A DNA stretch of 13,407 nucleotides from an uncultured Oribacterium sp. (lineage in GTDB: Bacteria > Bacillota > Clostridia > Lachnospirales > Lachnospiraceae). A program made the translations under genes and the position numbers. The DNA is taken from positions 1 to 13,407 of the forward strand of contig CAKQPT010000046.1 in assembly GCA_934270345.1 (NCBI GenBank), read 5' to 3'. How positions within the stretch are numbered: the first letter of the stretch is position 1; every line of letters begins with the position of its first letter. This document shows positions 1-6,948 of the stretch, one piece after another. The notes beneath the pieces are model-generated. The model searched no databases. It had not been told where the DNA came from and saw only the letters and a list, made by a program, of their open reading frames with translations.

Positions 1-75
1 ATAAGAAAAAACGTTCAAAATGAAAATTTAAATTTCAGCGATATCACCAACGTCCAGTTGACGAGTGAACAGTAA
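1..75 (+). CDS. Possible 3' end of an upstream protein gene (partial)
   Basis: Frame 1 is open from the first base to a TAA at 73-75 and would encode 24 residues ending ...NFSDITNVQLTSEQ. The composition reads like a soluble protein C-terminus, but the stretch is short and AT-rich, so an open frame of this length could occur by chance. No family can be recognised from it. If real, it lies in the same orientation as the asp23-like gene, with a 131-bp gap that carries an inverted repeat and a candidate promoter. Confidence 0.3.
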   Translation: MRKNVQNENLNFSDITNVQLTSEQ

Positions 76-92
76 CAGGCTTCGTCTGAGCG

Positions 93-128
93 ATGCATAA
101 AATCAGTTTTCAAATGGATTTTATGCAT
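93..128. repeat. Perfect 12-bp inverted repeat upstream of the asp23-like gene
   Basis: ATGCATAAAATC at 93-104 is the exact reverse complement of GATTTTATGCAT at 117-128, with 12 bases between. It could fold as an RNA hairpin ending the upstream transcript, although no clean T-tract follows on either strand. It could also be a DNA operator, because it ends ten bases before the candidate -10 hexamer at 138-143 and would overlap the -35 region. The sequence alone does not decide between these. Confidence 0.7.
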
Positions 129-143
129 TTGATGTGGTATCAT
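115..143 (+). promoter_or_regulatory. Candidate extended -10 promoter for the asp23-nusB operon
   Basis: TATCAT at 138-143 matches five of six bases of TATAAT and is preceded by TGG at 135-137, an extended -10 (TGn) element. The -35 position with a 17-bp spacer (TGGATT, 115-120) is poor, as is usual for extended -10 promoters. Transcription would start near 150 and leave a leader of about 57 bases. The inverted repeat at 93-128 overlaps the -35 region and could make this promoter controllable. Confidence 0.35.
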
Positions 144-206
144 GTTCCCATAGTTTAGTCTAAATTCTCGGATTATGCCCGGGTGCAGTACATACGGAGG
201 TTCTAT

Positions 207-593
207 ATGGAACAGAATGAAGAGAGAGCAACACATGTTGTATATGAGAAGGATGAGCATGGTCAGATCGTCATCGCGGATGAGGTCGTGGCGATCATTG
301 CAGGCATCGCAGCGACCGAGGTGAAGGGTGTCGATTCCATGTATGGCGGCTGGTCCGGTGAGATCATCTCCAGAATGGGTATCCGCGACCTCGCGAAGGG
401 CGTAAGCATCAGCATCGAGGATGACCACGTTTCCGTGAAGCTGAGCCTGAACGTGAAGTACGGCTACTCCATCCCGGATGTTTCGAGAAACGTGCAGGAT
501 AAGGTCGCTTCAGCCATCGAGTCCATGACCGGTCTCCGTGTGCTGGATGTCAACATCCGCATCGCCGGTGTGGTCAATGCTGAGAATGAGTAA
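207..593 (+). CDS. Asp23/Gls24 family envelope stress response protein (YqhY-like)
   Basis: The 128-residue protein belongs to the Asp23/Gls24 (DUF322) family. Family features visible are GQIVIADEVVAIIAGIAATEVKGV in residues ~19-42 (shown in part as VVAIIAGIAATEVKGV), the VSVKLSLNVKYGYSIPDV block and a C-terminal V-DVNIRIAGV strand. There is no signal peptide or membrane segment, so it should be cytoplasmic. Some homologues attach to the membrane through a partner, AmaP, which is not in this window. The start is ATG 207 because CGGAGG at 195-200 sits six bases upstream; an in-frame GTG at 183 lacks such a site. In Bacillus the YqhY homologue also sits directly before nusB and has been linked to lipid metabolism; the molecular role here is unknown. 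It is the first gene of the long operon. Confidence 0.9.
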   Translation: MEQNEERATHVVYEKDEHGQIVIADEVVAIIAGIAATEVKGVDSMYGGWSGEIISRMGIRDLAKGVSISIEDDHVSVKLSLNVKYGYSIPDVSRNVQDKVASAIESMTGLRVLDVNIRIAGVVNAENE

Positions 594-622
594 GTTGAAA
601 TAGAGTCATAGGTAAGAAAATC

Positions 623-1165
623 ATGAATAAACGAGAAGAAAGAGATCATAAGTTTAAGCTCCTGTTCTGCACACAGTTCTATCCTGGTCAGGAGATCCCG
701 GAGCAGCTCGCACGCTATTTTGAGTCCCCGGATTACGAGGATGGTGATGGTGTCGTGCATATCGAGAATCTGAGCGAGGAGGACCAGCAGCGTCTGGAGG
801 CTGAGGTGGAGAAGATCACCGCGAAGCTCCCGGAGCTGGATGCGCGTATCGATTCTGCGGCCGAGGGCTGGAAGACCGATCGTATGACGAAGACCGACCT
901 CACGGCGATCCGTCTCGCACTTTATGAGATCGCGTATGATGAGGCAATCCCGGATAAGGTAGCCATCAACGAGGCGGTCGAGCTCGCAAAGAAGTATGGT
1001 GGAGACGAGTCCGGCTCCTTCGTCAACGGCGTCCTGGCACGTCTTGTGAACAGCGACCGTGTATCGACGAGAACCGCGAAGGCACCTCGTAAGCAGCAGG
1101 GTGAGCTCACGGAGAAGAAGACCAGCGGTAAGGGCGTTCAGATCATCGTAAACCGCAATAAATAA
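623..1165 (+). CDS. nusB: Transcription antitermination factor NusB
   Basis: NusB binds boxA RNA with NusE (S10) and promotes antitermination, mainly on rRNA operons. The core is recognisable from an N-terminal helix [17 protein letters not shown] and the family hallmark [16 protein letters not shown] (from about residue 88), [15 protein letters not shown] and FVNGVLARL. At 180 residues it exceeds the usual ~130-150. The excess is a basic, low-complexity tail after residue ~145 (rich in K, R, T, S) ending [11 protein letters not shown] 623 has only a weak Shine-Dalgarno-like AGGTAAG upstream, and translation may benefit from the asp23-like gene ending 29 bases before. The position between the asp23-like gene and xseA matches Firmicutes order, although folD, present between nusB and xseA in Bacillus, is missing. 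Confidence 0.95.
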   Translation: MNKREERDHKFKLLFCTQFYPGQEIPEQLARYFESPDYEDGDGVVHIENLSEEDQQRLEAEVEKITAKLPELDARIDSAAEGWKTDRMTKTDLTAIRLALYEIAYDEAIPDKVAINEAVELAKKYGGDESGSFVNGVLARLVNSDRVSTRTAKAPRKQQGELTEKKTSGKGVQIIVNRNK

Positions 1166-1180
1166 GGATAAAGGATTCCT

Positions 1181-2581
1181 ATGAATAAAGACAGTCGTGC
1201 ATATACTGTGTCCCAGGTGAACCGGTATATCGCAAACATGTTTTCATCGGATTTCGCACTGAAAAATATCACGATCCAGGGTGAGATTTCAAATCTGAAA
1301 TACCATCCGACCGGGCATATTTACTTTACACTGAAGGACGCAGCTTCGCAGATCTCCGGTATCATGTTTGCCGGTGACCGTGCGGGGCTTCCGTTTAAAT
1401 TGGAGAATGGCATGCGCGTGCTCTGTACGGGCAGCGTCGGCGTCTATGAGCGCGGCGGCAGCTATCAGATCTACGCGAAGCGCTTCATGGCGGATGGGAT
1501 CGGAGATCTCTATGTCCGCTTCGAGCAGCTGAAAAAGGAGCTCGAGGAGATGGGTCTCTTCGATCCGATGTATAAGAAGCCGATCCCGAAGTATGCACAG
1601 CGCATCGGCGTCGTGACTGCGAAAACCGGCGCGGCTGTCCGCGATATCGTCCAGATTTCGAAGCGGCGGAATCCCTATGTGGACATCGTCCTCTACCCGG
1701 CACTGGTGCAGGGCGAGGGGGCGGTTCCGTCCATCGTGCACGGTATCCGGACACTGGATCAGCTGGGCCTCGACGTGCTGATCGTCGGACGTGGCGGCGG
1801 CTCCATCGAGGATCTGTGGGCGTTTAACGAAGAACCCGTGGCACGGGCGATCTTCGAAGCGGATACCCCGATCATCAGCGCGGTCGGCCATGAAACGGAT
1901 ACGACCATCGCAGATTATGCCGCGGATCTCCGTGCACCGACCCCGAGTGCAGGCGCGGAGCTTGCGGTCTTCGACTATCAGAAGCTGATGGAGGAGATGG
2001 CGGGCTGGCATGCGACCCTCGGGAGCGTGATGAACGAACGCATCCAGGATGAGCGTCAGCGGCTCGCGATGGAGAAGCTACGGCTCAACCAGTTGAGCCC
2101 CGGCAGCATCCTGAAGGAGTACCAGAAGCGGAGCCTTCAGTACGAGACACAGCTCCGCGATGCGATGCGGGAGAAGCTGCAGGACGCGAAGGACCGTGCG
2201 CGCAGCTTCGACGACCTGCGTGCGGAGATGCAGACGCACATTCAGCAGGTGAAAGACCGGCTGGTGGGTTACAGCGGCCTTCGGGAGAGTATGCTTCAGC
2301 GACTGCACGACGCGAAGGAGCAGCTGCACCGCTACGATGGGATGCCAATGCTCATGACGCAGACACTGGACCGCGCCCGCCACGGGCTCGCGCTCCGGAC
2401 CGAAAAGCTCGAGGCCGTGAGCCCGCTGCGAAAGCTGAGCAGTGGCTACGGCTATGTGCAGGATGCCGAGGGGCATCGTGTGGACTCGGTCGGGAAGCTG
2501 GCGGTCGGTGAGCTGATCACGACGCAGCTTCAGGACGGAAGCTTTCGGAGCCGGGTCGAGCAGATCAGCACGACGAAGTAG
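1181..2581 (+). CDS. xseA: Exodeoxyribonuclease VII large subunit
   Basis: XseA is the catalytic subunit of exonuclease VII, a metal-independent single-strand-specific nuclease that cuts DNA into short oligonucleotides and acts in repair. The 466-residue protein has the family architecture. An OB-fold spans residues ~8-105 (ITIQGEISNLKYHPTGHIYF). The nuclease domain starts at RIGVVTAKTGAAVRDI (~141) and contains VGRGGGSIEDLWAFNEE (~202) and AVGHETDTTIADYAADLRAPT (~234). A long Gln/Glu/Arg-rich coiled-coil stretch (~265-410) is expected to carry the small subunits. A C-terminal strand region follows (LRKLSSGYGYV). ATG 1181 follows AAGGA at 1171-1175. It starts 15 bases after nusB. The partner xseB is next but separated by an unusually long 140-bp structured gap. 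Confidence 0.97.
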   Translation: MNKDSRAYTVSQVNRYIANMFSSDFALKNITIQGEISNLKYHPTGHIYFTLKDAASQISGIMFAGDRAGLPFKLENGMRVLCTGSVGVYERGGSYQIYAKRFMADGIGDLYVRFEQLKKELEEMGLFDPMYKKPIPKYAQRIGVVTAKTGAAVRDIVQISKRRNPYVDIVLYPALVQGEGAVPSIVHGIRTLDQLGLDVLIVGRGGGSIEDLWAFNEEPVARAIFEADTPIISAVGHETDTTIADYAADLRAPTPSAGAELAVFDYQKLMEEMAGWHATLGSVMNERIQDERQRLAMEKLRLNQLSPGSILKEYQKRSLQYETQLRDAMREKLQDAKDRARSFDDLRAEMQTHIQQVKDRLVGYSGLRESMLQRLHDAKEQLHRYDGMPMLMTQTLDRARHGLALRTEKLEAVSPLRKLSSGYGYVQDAEGHRVDSVGKLAVGELITTQLQDGSFRSRVEQISTTK

Positions 2582-2585
2582 ATTC

Positions 2586-2688
2586 GGAAGCATTGGCTTC
2601 CAACACAGACAGATTAACAGGCGGATCGTCCTTCACAGGGACATCCGCTTCAAAGAACAGATACACCGGGGACCACGTACGCGGTCCC
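2586..2688 (+). repeat. Three consecutive hairpins in the xseA-xseB gap
   Basis: The 140-bp gap (2582-2721) holds three separate inverted repeats. First, GGAAGC 2586-2591 pairs with GCTTCC 2596-2601 around a 4-base loop. Second, GCGGAT+GTCC (2621-2631, one bulged C) pairs with GGAC+ATCCGC (2639-2648) around a 7-base loop, ten base pairs in all. Third, a 20-bp near-palindrome at 2669-2688 has GGGACC and GGTCCC arms flanking a central CGTACG, with one A/C mismatch. No T-tract follows, so these are not standard terminators. They may be RNA processing or stability elements, or attenuate xseB translation. Confidence 0.65.
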
Positions 2689-2721
2689 GCTTCAGACGGA
2701 CAGAATCCGGAAAGGATCGCT

Positions 2722-2958
2722 ATGCCAGTGAAGAAGAGTGCGGCAGCCGCCGCGGAAAAAGAAAAGGAACAGAAGCCTCTCCAGGAGGTGTTTGCAGAGC
2801 TCGACGAGCTTATCGAGAAGATGAGCAGTGAGGAGAGTCTCGAGAAGACCTTCGATATGTATCAGAAGGGCGTGACGCTTCTCCGAAGTGCAAATGACAG
2901 TATCGATCGAATCGAAAAACAGGTAAAGGTGCTGGATGATGAAGGATTTCTCTCTTGA
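2722..2958 (+). CDS. xseB: Exodeoxyribonuclease VII small subunit
   Basis: This 78-residue protein is the non-catalytic small subunit of exonuclease VII, several copies of which bind the coiled-coil arm of XseA. The family pattern is clear: VFAELDELIEKMSSEESLEK, then FDMYQKGVTLLRSANDSIDR and IEKQVKVL, forming a two-helix hairpin. A short Ala/Lys/Glu-rich N-terminus (residues 1-20) precedes it. ATG 2722 is chosen because AAAGGA at 2711-2716 is well placed and the family length fits. The frame stays open back to a TTG at 2593, but that would add 43 atypical residues encoded by the hairpin region. Its last 23 bases overlap the ispA start, implying translational coupling. Confidence 0.93.
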   Translation: MPVKKSAAAAAEKEKEQKPLQEVFAELDELIEKMSSEESLEKTFDMYQKGVTLLRSANDSIDRIEKQVKVLDDEGFLS

Positions 2959-3919
2959 ACTGAAAAATACAGTCGCTGAGGTCGACGCGATCGTCCTCGC
3001 GCAGCTTCCGAAGGTGGAGGGACAGCAGAAGACCGTACTGGATGCCATGCAGTATTCCGTGGCGGCCGGCGGGAAGCGAATCCGTCCGATCCTCGTGCAG
3101 AAGTGCTATGCGCTCTATAAGGACCGGAAGGGCGCCGGCTGGGACCGCTTTATGAAGCCGATCGTTGAGGCCTTCATGGGTGCGATCGAGATGATCCATA
3201 CCTTCTCGCTCTGCCATGACGACCTCCCGTGCATGGACGGGGACAAGTACCGTCGCGGGCAGGAATCCACCTGGTATAAGTTCGGCGAGGATATGGGGAC
3301 GCTCGCAGGCGATGCGCTCTCCCTCTATGCCTTCCAGCGGGTGACGGAGGTGTATCTCCGCCAACTTTCCCGTGCGGCCGTGACCGGCGGTGTGGACAGC
3401 CCGGATGAATCCTCGAAGTTTGCAAACGCCGTACTGAAGGCGACCGCAATTCTCGCCGGAAAGTCCGGTGTGGATGGCATGCTCGGCGGCCAGACGGTCG
3501 ACGTCGAGATGACCGGAAAGCCGCTCAGTGAGGCACAGCTTCAGTTTATTTATGAGCTGAAGACCGGGGCACTGCTCGAGGCCTCCATGATGATGGGCGC
3601 AGTGCTCGGAAACGCATCGCAGATGGAGCTTCAGCGGCTCGAAAGCATCGCCCGAAGCATTGGCGTAGCCTTCCAGATCGAGGATGATATCCTCGACGAG
3701 ACGAGCACACAGGAGGTGCTGGGCAAGCCGATCCATTCTGACGAGGAAAACAACAAGACGACCTGGGTGTCGATTCATGGACTCGAGGCAGCGCAGGCTG
3801 AGGTGCAGCGCCTCTCCGAGGAAGCCATCGAGGGCCTGAAGGGACTTTCGGAGGTGGATGAAGACGCCCGTCAGTTCCTCATCGCACTCACCGAAGAGCT
3901 GATTCATCGGAAAAAGTAA
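2936..3919 (+). CDS. ispA: Polyprenyl synthetase, probable farnesyl diphosphate synthase
   Basis: A head-to-tail trans-prenyltransferase that condenses DMAPP with IPP, most likely giving farnesyl diphosphate. Key elements are GGKRIRP (45-51), the first aspartate-rich motif DDLPCMD (95-101, DDx4D form), YRRG, GTLAGDALS, a KTGALLEAS segment, and the second aspartate-rich motif DDILD (250-254). A Phe five residues before the first motif with the two-residue insertion in DDx4D is the type II FPP synthase pattern. Chain length is therefore inferred as C15 and not shown. At 327 residues it is longer than the ~295 typical; extra sequence lies near residues 62-75 and 135-160. Two ATGs (2936, 2939) are equally possible starts. 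It overlaps xseB by 23 bases and is followed by dxs, linking early and later steps of isoprenoid supply. Confidence 0.93.
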   Translation: MMKDFSLELKNTVAEVDAIVLAQLPKVEGQQKTVLDAMQYSVAAGGKRIRPILVQKCYALYKDRKGAGWDRFMKPIVEAFMGAIEMIHTFSLCHDDLPCMDGDKYRRGQESTWYKFGEDMGTLAGDALSLYAFQRVTEVYLRQLSRAAVTGGVDSPDESSKFANAVLKATAILAGKSGVDGMLGGQTVDVEMTGKPLSEAQLQFIYELKTGALLEASMMMGAVLGNASQMELQRLESIARSIGVAFQIEDDILDETSTQEVLGKPIHSDEENNKTTWVSIHGLEAAQAEVQRLSEEAIEGLKGLSEVDEDARQFLIALTEELIHRKK

Positions 3920-3948
3920 AAAGGAGAACGCGTTCACAGGCGGACGTG

Positions 3949-3963
3949 GCAGCTGGGCGCTGC
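3949..3963 (+). repeat. Hairpin in the ispA-dxs gap
   Basis: GCAGC (3949-3953) and GCTGC (3959-3963) pair around a 5-base loop in the 121-bp gap 3920-4040. No T-tract follows. The same gap begins with AAGGAG at 3921-3926, a perfect Shine-Dalgarno-like string with no start codon at a normal distance. Confidence 0.45.
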
Positions 3964-4040
3964 AGGCGAATGCCCGTGACGATGTACCGGAACGTGGAGC
4001 AGAGACAGCGGCGAAACGTGCACCGGGATAAGTGAAAAGT

Positions 4041-5978
4041 ATGCTACTGGATGATATACATGGACCGGAGGATCTGAAGAAGCTGAATGATCATCAGCTC
4101 AGGAAACTCGCGTCCGAAATCAGACAATTTATCATAGAGAAAACCTCCGAGTACGGAGGCCACCTCGCCTCGAATCTCGGGGTAGTGGAGCTGACCATCG
4201 GGCTGTATCTGGCCCTCGATCTGCCGAAGGATAAGATCGTGTGGGACGTCGGCCATCAGGCTTATACCCATAAAATCCTGTCTGGTCGAAAGGAAAACTT
4301 CGACGGACTCCGGCAGTATCATGGGATGAGTGGTTTCCCGAAGCGGGCGGAGAGTCCGTTTGACTGCTTCGGCACGGGCCACAGCTCCACCTCGATTTCC
4401 GCCGGACTCGGCATCGCCGCGGCCCGCGATATCAAGGGCGAGCACTATACCGTCGTGTCCGTCATCGGCGATGGCGCACTGACCGGCGGCCTCGCGTATG
4501 AGGGACTCAATAACGCCGCCCAGATGAAGAAAAACTTCATCATCGTGCTGAACGATAACAAGATGTCGATCTCCCGAAACGTCGGGGGGATGTCGAAGTA
4601 CCTGAACGGACTTCGCTCGAACCGAGGCTATAATCAGCTGAAGATCGACGTCGGCAGTACGCTGATGCGCGTACCCGGCGTCGGACCGCAGCTCGTAAAG
4701 CGGGTACAGCGGGCGAAGAACTCGCTGAAGCAGCTCCTCATTCCGGGTATGCTGTTCGAGGATATGGGCATCACCTACCTCGGGCCGATCGATGGCCATA
4801 ACATCCGTGAGGTGGAGCGGACCATCGAGGAGGCGAAAAAGATCGATCATGCGGTACTCGTGCATGTCCTCACGACGAAGGGCAAGGGCTATGCACCGGC
4901 GGAGCACAATCCGGCGCACTATCACGGGGTGTCTCCGTTCGATATGAAAACCGGAAAGGCACTCTCGCCATCGAAGGAGAGCTACACCGCTGTCTTCTCG
5001 AAGACGCTGTGTCGCCTCGCCCGCGAGAATAAGAAAATCGTCGGCATCACCGCCGCGATGCCGGACGGCACCGGACTCAGTGCCTTCGCGAAGGAATTCC
5101 CGGATCGTTTCTTCGATGTGGGGATCGCGGAGCAGCACGCCGTGACCTGCGCTGCCGGTATGGCGAGCAACGGCCTGAAGCCGGTGTTTGCCGTCTATTC
5201 GAGCTTTCTGCAGCGTGCCTACGACCAGATCGTGCATGACGTCTGCCTCCAGAAGCTGCCGGTCGTGTTCTGCATCGACCGTGCCGGCCTTGTGGGTTCC
5301 GACGGTGAGACGCACCAGGGAATCTTCGACTACAGCTATCTCACGCACATCCCGCACATGACGGTGATGGCACCGAAAAACGCAGATGAGCTCGTGCAGA
5401 TGCTGGAATTCGCGATGAAGTATCCGCTGCCGGTCAGCATCCGCTATCCGCGCGGTGCGGCCTACCAGGGTCTCCGCGAATTTGCGGCACCGATCGAGCA
5501 TGGTCGCGCCGAGCTCCTCTATCAGGGCAGCGATATCGCCCTCGTGGCCGTCGGTTCGATGGTCTCCACGGCAGAGCACATACGTGAAAAGGCGGTGACC
5601 CATGGCTACCAGCTGACGCTCGTGAATGCGCGCTTCGTGAAGCCGATCGACACAGAGATGCTCGATCGCCTCGCGGAAAACCATACCACGATCGTGACCC
5701 TCGAGGAGAACGTGAAGCAGGGTGGCTTCGGCATCCAGGTCGAGGCCTACCTCCATGAGCACCATCCGGAGGTGAAGGTCGTGACGATCACCCTCCCGGA
5801 CAAGTACGTGGAGCACGGCGACGTGACGAAGCTCCGCGCCTTCCTCGGCATCGACAGCGACTCGATCATCGAGCGGCTCCGCCAGGAGGGTGTGATCCCG
5901 CCGGGGGATCCGGCCAATGCAGACGAGCGGAACGAAGAGAGCTCCGCGGGCATTGAACCGGCGGACGAAACGAAGTGA
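4041..5978 (+). CDS. dxs: 1-deoxy-D-xylulose-5-phosphate synthase
   Basis: Dxs is a thiamine-diphosphate enzyme that joins pyruvate and glyceraldehyde 3-phosphate to DXP, the entry step of the MEP isoprenoid pathway; DXP also feeds thiamine and pyridoxal synthesis. Family landmarks include GGHLASNLGVVELT near the N-terminus, WDVGHQAYTHKILSGR, the ThDP/Mg motif GDGALTGG (143-150) with N173 29 residues after D144, the catalytic Glu in DVGIAEQHAV (E364), and DRAGLVGSDGETHQG. The transketolase C-domain includes VALVAVGSMV and TLEENVKQGGFG. ATG 4041 gives 645 residues and the family-like start MLLDDIHGPEDLK; an in-frame GTG at 4032 directly after a TAA is a weaker alternative. A Shine-Dalgarno is not obvious. 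The last ~28 residues form an acidic, Pro/Glu-rich tail beyond the usual domain end. Confidence 0.97.
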   Translation: MLLDDIHGPEDLKKLNDHQLRKLASEIRQFIIEKTSEYGGHLASNLGVVELTIGLYLALDLPKDKIVWDVGHQAYTHKILSGRKENFDGLRQYHGMSGFPKRAESPFDCFGTGHSSTSISAGLGIAAARDIKGEHYTVVSVIGDGALTGGLAYEGLNNAAQMKKNFIIVLNDNKMSISRNVGGMSKYLNGLRSNRGYNQLKIDVGSTLMRVPGVGPQLVKRVQRAKNSLKQLLIPGMLFEDMGITYLGPIDGHNIREVERTIEEAKKIDHAVLVHVLTTKGKGYAPAEHNPAHYHGVSPFDMKTGKALSPSKESYTAVFSKTLCRLARENKKIVGITAAMPDGTGLSAFAKEFPDRFFDVGIAEQHAVTCAAGMASNGLKPVFAVYSSFLQRAYDQIVHDVCLQKLPVVFCIDRAGLVGSDGETHQGIFDYSYLTHIPHMTVMAPKNADELVQMLEFAMKYPLPVSIRYPRGAAYQGLREFAAPIEHGRAELLYQGSDIALVAVGSMVSTAEHIREKAVTHGYQLTLVNARFVKPIDTEMLDRLAENHTTIVTLEENVKQGGFGIQVEAYLHEHHPEVKVVTITLPDKYVEHGDVTKLRAFLGIDSDSIIERLRQEGVIPPGDPANADERNEESSAGIEPADETK

Positions 5979-6000
5979 AAACGCGCCGGAACGGAGACAG

Positions 6001-6020
6001 ATGCGCAAAGACATGTGCAT
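6001..6020 (+). repeat. Hairpin in the dxs-tlyA gap
   Basis: ATGCGCA (6001-6007) pairs with TGTGCAT (6014-6020), seven pairs including one G-T, around a 6-base loop. The 99-bp gap (5979-6077) also has GGGC 6048-6051 facing GCCC 6060-6063 close to the tlyA ribosome-binding site. No T-tract is present. Confidence 0.45.
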
Positions 6021-6077
6021 CGCCGATCGGGTGTAGAAGAACAGAAAGGGCAGAACACCGCCCGGAAAGAGTCATCA

Positions 6078-6899
6078 GTGAAGAAAGAACGACTTGACGT
6101 GCTGCTGGTCAACCGAGGACTGGCAGAATCCAGAGAAAAAGCGAAGCGTACCATCATGGCCGGCATCGTGTATGTCGATGGCCAGAAGGAAGACAAGGCC
6201 GGCTCCACCTTCGATCCGGAATCTGAGATCGAGGTGCGCGGTAACGTGCTTCCGTACGTCTCCCGTGGTGGGCTCAAGCTCGAGAAGGCGATCCGCGAGT
6301 TCGGCGTATCCTGTGAAGGCAAGGTCTGCCTCGATATCGGCGCCAGCACCGGCGGCTTCACCGACTGCATGCTGCAGAACGGCGCGGTCAAGGTCTTCGC
6401 GATCGATGTCGGCCACGGCCAGCTCGACTGGAAGCTCCGGAACGATCCGCGCGTGGTCTGCATGGAGAAGACGAACATCCGCTATGTGAAGCCGGAGGAT
6501 ATCGGAGAGAAGGCAGGTCTCGTGTCCATCGATGTCAGCTTTATCAGCCTGCAGCTCGTGCTGCCGGTGGTGAAGACCCTGATCGCCGAGGACTGTCAGG
6601 TCGTCTGCCTCATCAAGCCGCAGTTTGAAGCGGGCAGAGAGCAGGTCGGAAAGAAGGGCGTGGTCCGCGACAAGGCGGTTCATGTCGAGGTCATCGAAAA
6701 GACCATCACCGCCGCCTATGCGCTCGGCTTCATGCTGAAGGAGCTGACCTTCAGCCCGATCAAGGGACCGGAGGGAAACATCGAGTACCTGGCGGAGCTG
6801 ATGCTCCGGCCGGATGCCGAAAATCCATCACTGGAGTGGCTGCATGCGCGTGCCATGGAGGTCGTCAAGGCATCCCACGCGATGCTCGACATCAGGTGA
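6078..6899 (+). CDS. tlyA: TlyA family rRNA (cytidine-2'-O)-methyltransferase
   Basis: TlyA proteins methylate the ribose of cytidines in 16S and sometimes 23S rRNA, which in mycobacteria and others sets capreomycin sensitivity; older annotations call them hemolysin A. The 273-residue protein has an N-terminal S4 RNA-binding domain (~4-60, RLDVLLVNRGLAESREKAKR) and an FtsJ-like methyltransferase domain. The SAM loop is DIGASTGGFTD (86-96) and the family K-D-K-E catalytic set can be placed at K67, D152, K180 and E236. GTG 6078 is chosen because the S4 domain starts there, GGAAAGAG (6064-6071) lies upstream, and the length fits; a GTG at 6015 would add 21 unconserved residues. Whether it modifies one or both subunits cannot be read here. 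It keeps its usual Firmicutes place after dxs. Confidence 0.93.
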   Translation: MKKERLDVLLVNRGLAESREKAKRTIMAGIVYVDGQKEDKAGSTFDPESEIEVRGNVLPYVSRGGLKLEKAIREFGVSCEGKVCLDIGASTGGFTDCMLQNGAVKVFAIDVGHGQLDWKLRNDPRVVCMEKTNIRYVKPEDIGEKAGLVSIDVSFISLQLVLPVVKTLIAEDCQVVCLIKPQFEAGREQVGKKGVVRDKAVHVEVIEKTITAAYALGFMLKELTFSPIKGPEGNIEYLAELMLRPDAENPSLEWLHARAMEVVKASHAMLDIR

Positions 6900-6948
6900 G
6901 GGCGCTGCGACGCTACAGAAAACCATGTGGTTCGGGAGATGATGAGAC

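Noticed and set aside
21..37. ARG-box-like near-palindrome TGAAAATTTAAATTTCA at the left edge.
   Set aside because: The spacing between the TGA and TCA half-sites does not match the ArgR operator, it is plain AT-rich sequence, and it may lie in the end of a coding region.
58..63. TTGACG, a good -35 hexamer.
   Set aside because: No acceptable -10 hexamer lies 16-18 bases downstream.
2593..2721. Upstream TTG start that would lengthen XseB by 43 residues.
   Set aside because: The added part is encoded by the hairpin region and unlike the family; ATG 2722 has a good ribosome-binding site and gives the normal length.
4044..6020. Very long open frame (658 codons) antisense to dxs.
   Set aside because: It is the mirror of dxs codon structure in GC-rich DNA; its translation is His/Arg/Leu-rich and family-free. 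The same applies to the antisense frames at 2810-3937 and 10409-11671.
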